A stretch of 64,000 nucleotides of DNA, from assembly GCA_963751795.1 (NCBI GenBank), contig CAVVVI010000004.1:62001-126000 (forward strand). Reading direction: 5' to 3'. The notes below the pieces were generated by a model. The model had not been told where the DNA came from. It saw only the letters and a program-made list of their open reading frames with translations, and did not search any database. Within the stretch, counting starts at the first letter, position 1. Every line of letters begins with the position of its first letter. The position numbers and the translations under genes are program-made. Positions 63,122-64,000 of the stretch are shown here, in pieces. The DNA is from BOG-908 sp963751795. Lineage in GTDB: Bacteria; Pseudomonadota; Alphaproteobacteria; Acetobacterales; Acetobacteraceae.

Positions 63122-63892
63122 ATGGCCGACATCGCCAGGCAGCAGCGGTTTCGGTCGCTGCACGCGCAAGGATTTTTCGTGCTGCCCAATCCATGGGATG
63201 TCGGCAGCGCACGGCAGCTGGCGGCAATGGGCTTCCAGGCCCTGGCCACGACCAGCTCGGGCGCTGCGTGGGCTGCCGGGCTCAGCGACGGCGATCTGCC
63301 GCTGGACGCCGCGCTGGCGCATTTTCGCGCGATGGCGGATGCGACGCCACTGCCGCTGAACGCGGATTTCGAGAACGGCTTCGCCGACGACCCCGCCGAT
63401 CTCGCGGCCAACGTCGCGGCGGCGGTCGATACCGGCGTCGCGGGCCTGTCCATCGAAGATCGTCCGCGGCGCTCGAACGGCCTCTACGCCTTCGAACACG
63501 CGATACAGCGCATCAGGGCCGCACGATCGGCCATCGACGCCTCGGGACAGCAGACGCTGCTCGTGGCCCGCACCGAAGGCTTCCTGGTGGGCCAGCCGGA
63601 TCTGGAGCACACGATCGAGCGCCTGTTGGCGATGGACCAGGCCGGGGCCGACTGCCTCTACGCGCCCGGCGTGCACGAAGCCGGCGCCATCGCCAGGATC
63701 GTGCAAGCCGTGGCGCCCAAGCCGGTCAACGTTCTCCTGACCCAAGGCATGCGGCTGGGAGATCTTGCGGCGCTGGGTGTCCGCCGCGCCAGCACCGGCG
63801 GCGCGCTCGCCAGGGCAGCGCGCGACGCGCTGAGGCAGGCAGCCGAACCGCTTCGCGCGATGCTGGCCCCGTCTGGCAGCATTGCGCCATGA
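63122..63892 (+). CDS. Isocitrate lyase/PEP mutase superfamily protein
   Basis: 256 residues, (beta/alpha)8 barrel. PNPWDVGSARQLAAMGFQAL near residue 22, the metal-binding LNADFENGF near 79, and LSIEDRPRRSNGLY near 110. Family members include 2-methylisocitrate lyase, carboxyphosphonoenolpyruvate mutase and oxaloacetate decarboxylase; lacking the KKCG-type lid motif of true isocitrate lyase, it should act on another 2-oxo or hydroxy acid. It starts 12 bp after phzF and overlaps the next gene by 4 bp (ATGA). Confidence 0.87.
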   Translation: MADIARQQRFRSLHAQGFFVLPNPWDVGSARQLAAMGFQALATTSSGAAWAAGLSDGDLPLDAALAHFRAMADATPLPLNADFENGFADDPADLAANVAAAVDTGVAGLSIEDRPRRSNGLYAFEHAIQRIRAARSAIDASGQQTLLVARTEGFLVGQPDLEHTIERLLAMDQAGADCLYAPGVHEAGAIARIVQAVAPKPVNVLLTQGMRLGDLAALGVRRASTGGALARAARDALRQAAEPLRAMLAPSGSIAP

Positions 63893-64000
63893 CGATCATG
63901 CGCATCTGGCGCGGCTGGACCACGCCCGAGAATGCCGAAGCCTATCGGCGCATCGTGACGGAAGAGGTGATCCCGGCCATCGAGGCGCGCCGGATACCGG
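63889..64000 (+). CDS. Antibiotic biosynthesis monooxygenase-like protein (partial, runs off window)
   Basis: The first 37 residues read MTIMRIWRGWTTPENAEAYR and then RIVTEEVIPAIEARRIP. This is the start of an ABM-type ferredoxin-like fold protein, with the typical IWRGWT strand and a helix. ATG 63889 overlaps the previous stop (ATGA). The remainder lies beyond the window. Confidence 0.55.
   Translation, partial: MTIMRIWRGWTTPENAEAYRRIVTEEVIPAIEARRIP

Overview
The window is GC-rich DNA (roughly two thirds G+C by eye), densely coding on both strands, and reads as alphaproteobacterial chromosome. The best taxonomic clues are a GTTC-N7-GTTC type SOS operator in front of recA, the gene order gpmI-envC-ctpA-yibQ-like-rppH, the SWIB-domain protein, the malic enzyme-phosphotransacetylase fusion and the recF-gyrB pair. 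I favour Rhodospirillales/Acetobacterales over other alphaproteobacteria, but that is inference from gene content only. I see no tRNA, rRNA, insertion sequence, phage gene, integrase or CRISPR array.

Left part (1-8.6 kb): the 3' end of a probable isocitrate lyase, a PAP2 phosphatase, an acyl-CoA synthetase, a two-gene lysine catabolic operon (davA-davB: lysine to 5-aminovaleramide to 5-aminovalerate), then a four-gene surface-glycan cluster (SAM methyltransferase, acyltransferase-3, a 66-residue membrane protein, an O-antigen-ligase-like polytopic protein). 8.6-12.3 kb holds gyrB and recF. 12.5-17.9 kb holds a TonB-dependent receptor followed 19 bp later by a TPR-sulfotransferase, then a phosphotriesterase-like hydrolase. 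18-25.6 kb holds a chemotaxis receptor, a SWIB protein with a histone-like tail, mutS, maeB and a 46-residue membrane protein.

25.7-31.6 kb is one long minus-strand envelope-lipid operon: a PlcP-like metallophosphoesterase and a GT4 glycosyltransferase (the pair known from phosphate-stress lipid remodelling), a frameshifted DUF374 acyltransferase, waaA, lpxK and an lpxL-type acyltransferase. 31.9-38.7 kb runs the other way: a lytic transglycosylase, then gpmI-envC-ctpA-polysaccharide deacetylase-rppH, which couples glycolysis, septal murein hydrolase control and RNA decay in one transcription direction. 38.7-46.8 kb has alaS, a GT61 glycosyltransferase, rsmD, recA with its SOS operator, a cytidine deaminase, a frameshifted DUF3072 gene and icd.

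46.8-55.5 kb is transport-rich: a Tat-exported dienelactone hydrolase coupled to a DHA2 transporter, a DUF3108 protein, then a divergent efflux locus with a TolC-type channel on one strand and two tandem HlyD-type adaptors plus a 14-helix MFS pump on the other. 55.6-64 kb has a large secreted propeller-phosphoesterase, a small regulatory block (CRP/FNR protein, PAS-PAS-LuxR protein), a glycine-zipper exported protein, PhzF, an isocitrate lyase/PEP mutase family enzyme and the start of a small monooxygenase-like protein.

The most promising leads are the TonB receptor-sulfotransferase pair, the PlcP/glycosyltransferase module fused onto the LPS operon, the double-adaptor efflux operon, several very small membrane proteins inside functional clusters, and two genes that look broken by single-base changes. 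All calls rest on reading the sequence and remembered family motifs; no database search was run.
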